Assembly (NCBI GenBank): GCA_050485785.1
Contig: JBJHCA010000019.1
Location: 1-43,417 of the forward strand
From: JBJHCA01 sp050485785
GTDB lineage: Bacteria; Bacteroidota; Bacteroidia; Chitinophagales; Saprospiraceae
DNA: 43,417 nucleotides
Direction of reading: 5' to 3'
Part shown: piece by piece, positions 42,503-43,417 of the stretch
How positions within the stretch are numbered: position 1 is the stretch's first letter
Layout: each line of letters begins with the position of its first letter
Position numbers and translations under genes: made by a program
The notes under the pieces: model-generated
What the model was told of the DNA's origin: nothing
Databases searched by the model: none
What the model saw: the letters and a program-made list of their open reading frames with translations, nothing else

Positions 42503-42766
42503 ATGACAATGGTACATATAAACAGTATTAACGCTTACCATTCAAGCGATAAGGCAAAAAGACAAAAGATAACGGAACTGATTTTAAATGAAGTAAAGCT
42601 AAGTAATGGAATAACCCGACAGGAACTAAGCCAACGTTTAAACATACCGATAAACTCCGTATGTGGTTGTGTTCACGGGCTTATCAACTCCGGTAAAATT
42701 ATTTCCAAAGGTTCGACCATAAATCCAAATTCCGGCATGCCTTGCAGCTTATTGTCCCCCGCGTAA
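42503..42766 (+). CDS. Small winged-helix protein
   Basis: An 87-aa protein (or 85 from the second Met). Residues about 18-70 form a winged helix: KRQKITELILNEVKLSNGIT, RQELSQRLNIPINSVCGCVH, LINSGKIISKGSTINP. A local regulator or accessory of the mobile element. No close named family; the end with CSLLSPA is weakly conserved-looking. Confidence 0.75.
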   Translation: MTMVHINSINAYHSSDKAKRQKITELILNEVKLSNGITRQELSQRLNIPINSVCGCVHGLINSGKIISKGSTINPNSGMPCSLLSPA

Positions 42767-42776
42767 ACTCAATGTT

Positions 42777-43334
42777 TTGGAATGTGGCAAAGATAGATAC
42801 GGACTTGTTCCGGCATTGGACAATTGCACTTTAATTTTTCAAAGTCCTGACAGCCTAATTTATGCCTTAGCTGGTGGTGGGATTAGTGATTGGAACGGAT
42901 TAACATTTTACCAACAAGCGAACGGAAGCCACACGGCACAAATGGAAAATTTAAAAATTACGGTTATGGGCTTAAACCTAAAAATCAAAGGCTCAATACA
43001 TTCATTTTCAAATGGAGTAGGAAACCATGCACCGGTATCATTGGAACAATTACAGACCGGTATAGATACCCTCTCTTCAATGTTTGGAACTGGTAAGTTC
43101 ATTACATTAGAGTTCGGCGTTAACATACCCTTTTCAGGGATTGACAGCCTATTAAATGAGAAAATTAAGTATAAGAAAAAGCAAGCCACGCCAATGAAGA
43201 CTAAAAACATTGTGTACGGTTACAAGTGGTTCTTTGCAAAGTACGCAATCAAAATTTACGATAAATCTAAACAAGTCAAAAAGCAGTACCGGCTTGACAT
43301 ACCGGAAACTCCTGACTTCCGCAGCTTTTCTTAG
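42777..43334 (+). CDS. Replication-initiation-like protein, N-terminal part, probably truncated
   Basis: A 185-aa frame starting at TTG, eleven bases after the previous stop; no ATG lies between this start and the preceding in-frame stop. The pattern (MENLKITVMGLNLKIKGSIH, ... ITLEFGVNIPF ..., KYAIKIYDKSKQVKKQYRL) resembles the N-terminal half of the phage/plasmid-type replication initiation proteins found in Bacteroidota integrative elements. The family normally continues after the YDKSKQ-type strand with a further strand containing conserved Arg/Glu, but here the frame stops after PETPDFRSFS. Either a frameshift or a real truncation close to the window end. Confidence 0.6.
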   Translation: MECGKDRYGLVPALDNCTLIFQSPDSLIYALAGGGISDWNGLTFYQQANGSHTAQMENLKITVMGLNLKIKGSIHSFSNGVGNHAPVSLEQLQTGIDTLSSMFGTGKFITLEFGVNIPFSGIDSLLNEKIKYKKKQATPMKTKNIVYGYKWFFAKYAIKIYDKSKQVKKQYRLDIPETPDFRSFS

Positions 43335-43417
43335 TCGATTTTGTATCTATCAGCAAATCAATTGATTGCGCCTATTTCATTTTAATTTTGGGTGTCCCAG
43401 GGCTTGTTTTTTTATAT

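Larger units (their letters stand above)
40476..43417. mobile_element. Left end of an integrative element (partial)
   Basis: Begins at the tRNA-Val fragment and contains an integrase, an excisionase-like HTH protein, a winged-helix protein and a Rep-like gene, all on the plus strand. The sequence is visibly AT-richer than the chromosome to its left. The right junction is outside the window. Confidence 0.85.

Noticed and set aside
43335..43417. Possible insertion-sequence end after the truncated Rep-like gene
   Set aside because: No inverted-repeat partner or transposase is visible before the window ends.

Overview
The window is a piece of a Bacteroidota chromosome. Evidence: several start-proximal promoters of the form TTG-N20-TAnnTTTG and few obvious Shine-Dalgarno sites; a Bacteroidota-type DUF4271-hemD pair; a secreted metalloprotease with a type IX secretion (T9SS) C-terminal sorting domain; a lamin-tail-domain surface protein; a PD40/SPOR envelope protein; and, at the right end, an IntDOT-like tyrosine integrase. 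The exact class (Flavobacteriia, Saprospiria or relatives) cannot be fixed from the sequence alone.

Layout. 1-3242: 3' part of smc. 3543-9357: a secreted metalloprotease, a GbsR/MarR regulator, a PfkB kinase, tRNA-Asn with its own promoter and terminator, a broken GIY-YIG gene and a DUF2807 protein. 9783-11021: two tandem paralogous exported proteins. 11181-11253: tRNA-Phe. 11330-17683 (minus): a three-gene unit purN - TPR/PD40/SPOR protein - lamin-tail protein. 17778-20710 (plus): hmgA, DUF4271, hemD. 20826-25946: a phosphate-selective-type porin, a small membrane protein, a cyclase-family hydrolase and an EF-G-like GTPase.

The most striking locus is 26140-37655, eight tightly spaced minus-strand genes. 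In transcription order they encode an AAA/STAND-like ATPase, a TerB-like protein, a ThiF/E1-like activating enzyme, a 92-aa ubiquitin-like protein ending in Gly, an E2-like conjugating enzyme with an HPN...Cys core, a Sec-exported single-pass membrane protein, a paralogous single-pass membrane protein with a cytosolic JAMM/MPN isopeptidase domain, and a VWA - seven-TM - FHA-like membrane protein. It looks like a complete ubiquitin-like conjugation and deconjugation pathway wired to the cell envelope. Several of its proteins carry a similar short tail motif (GIVIK / LVIK / IKIK), which may be a shared docking element. A Crp/Fnr-family regulator lies just upstream.

From about 40429 the chromosome is interrupted by an integrative element. 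The 3' half of a tRNA-Val gene (anticodon TAC) marks the att site, followed directly by the integrase, an excisionase-like HTH protein, a small winged-helix protein and the N-terminal part of a replication-initiation-like protein. This part is visibly AT-richer, and the element runs off the end of the window.
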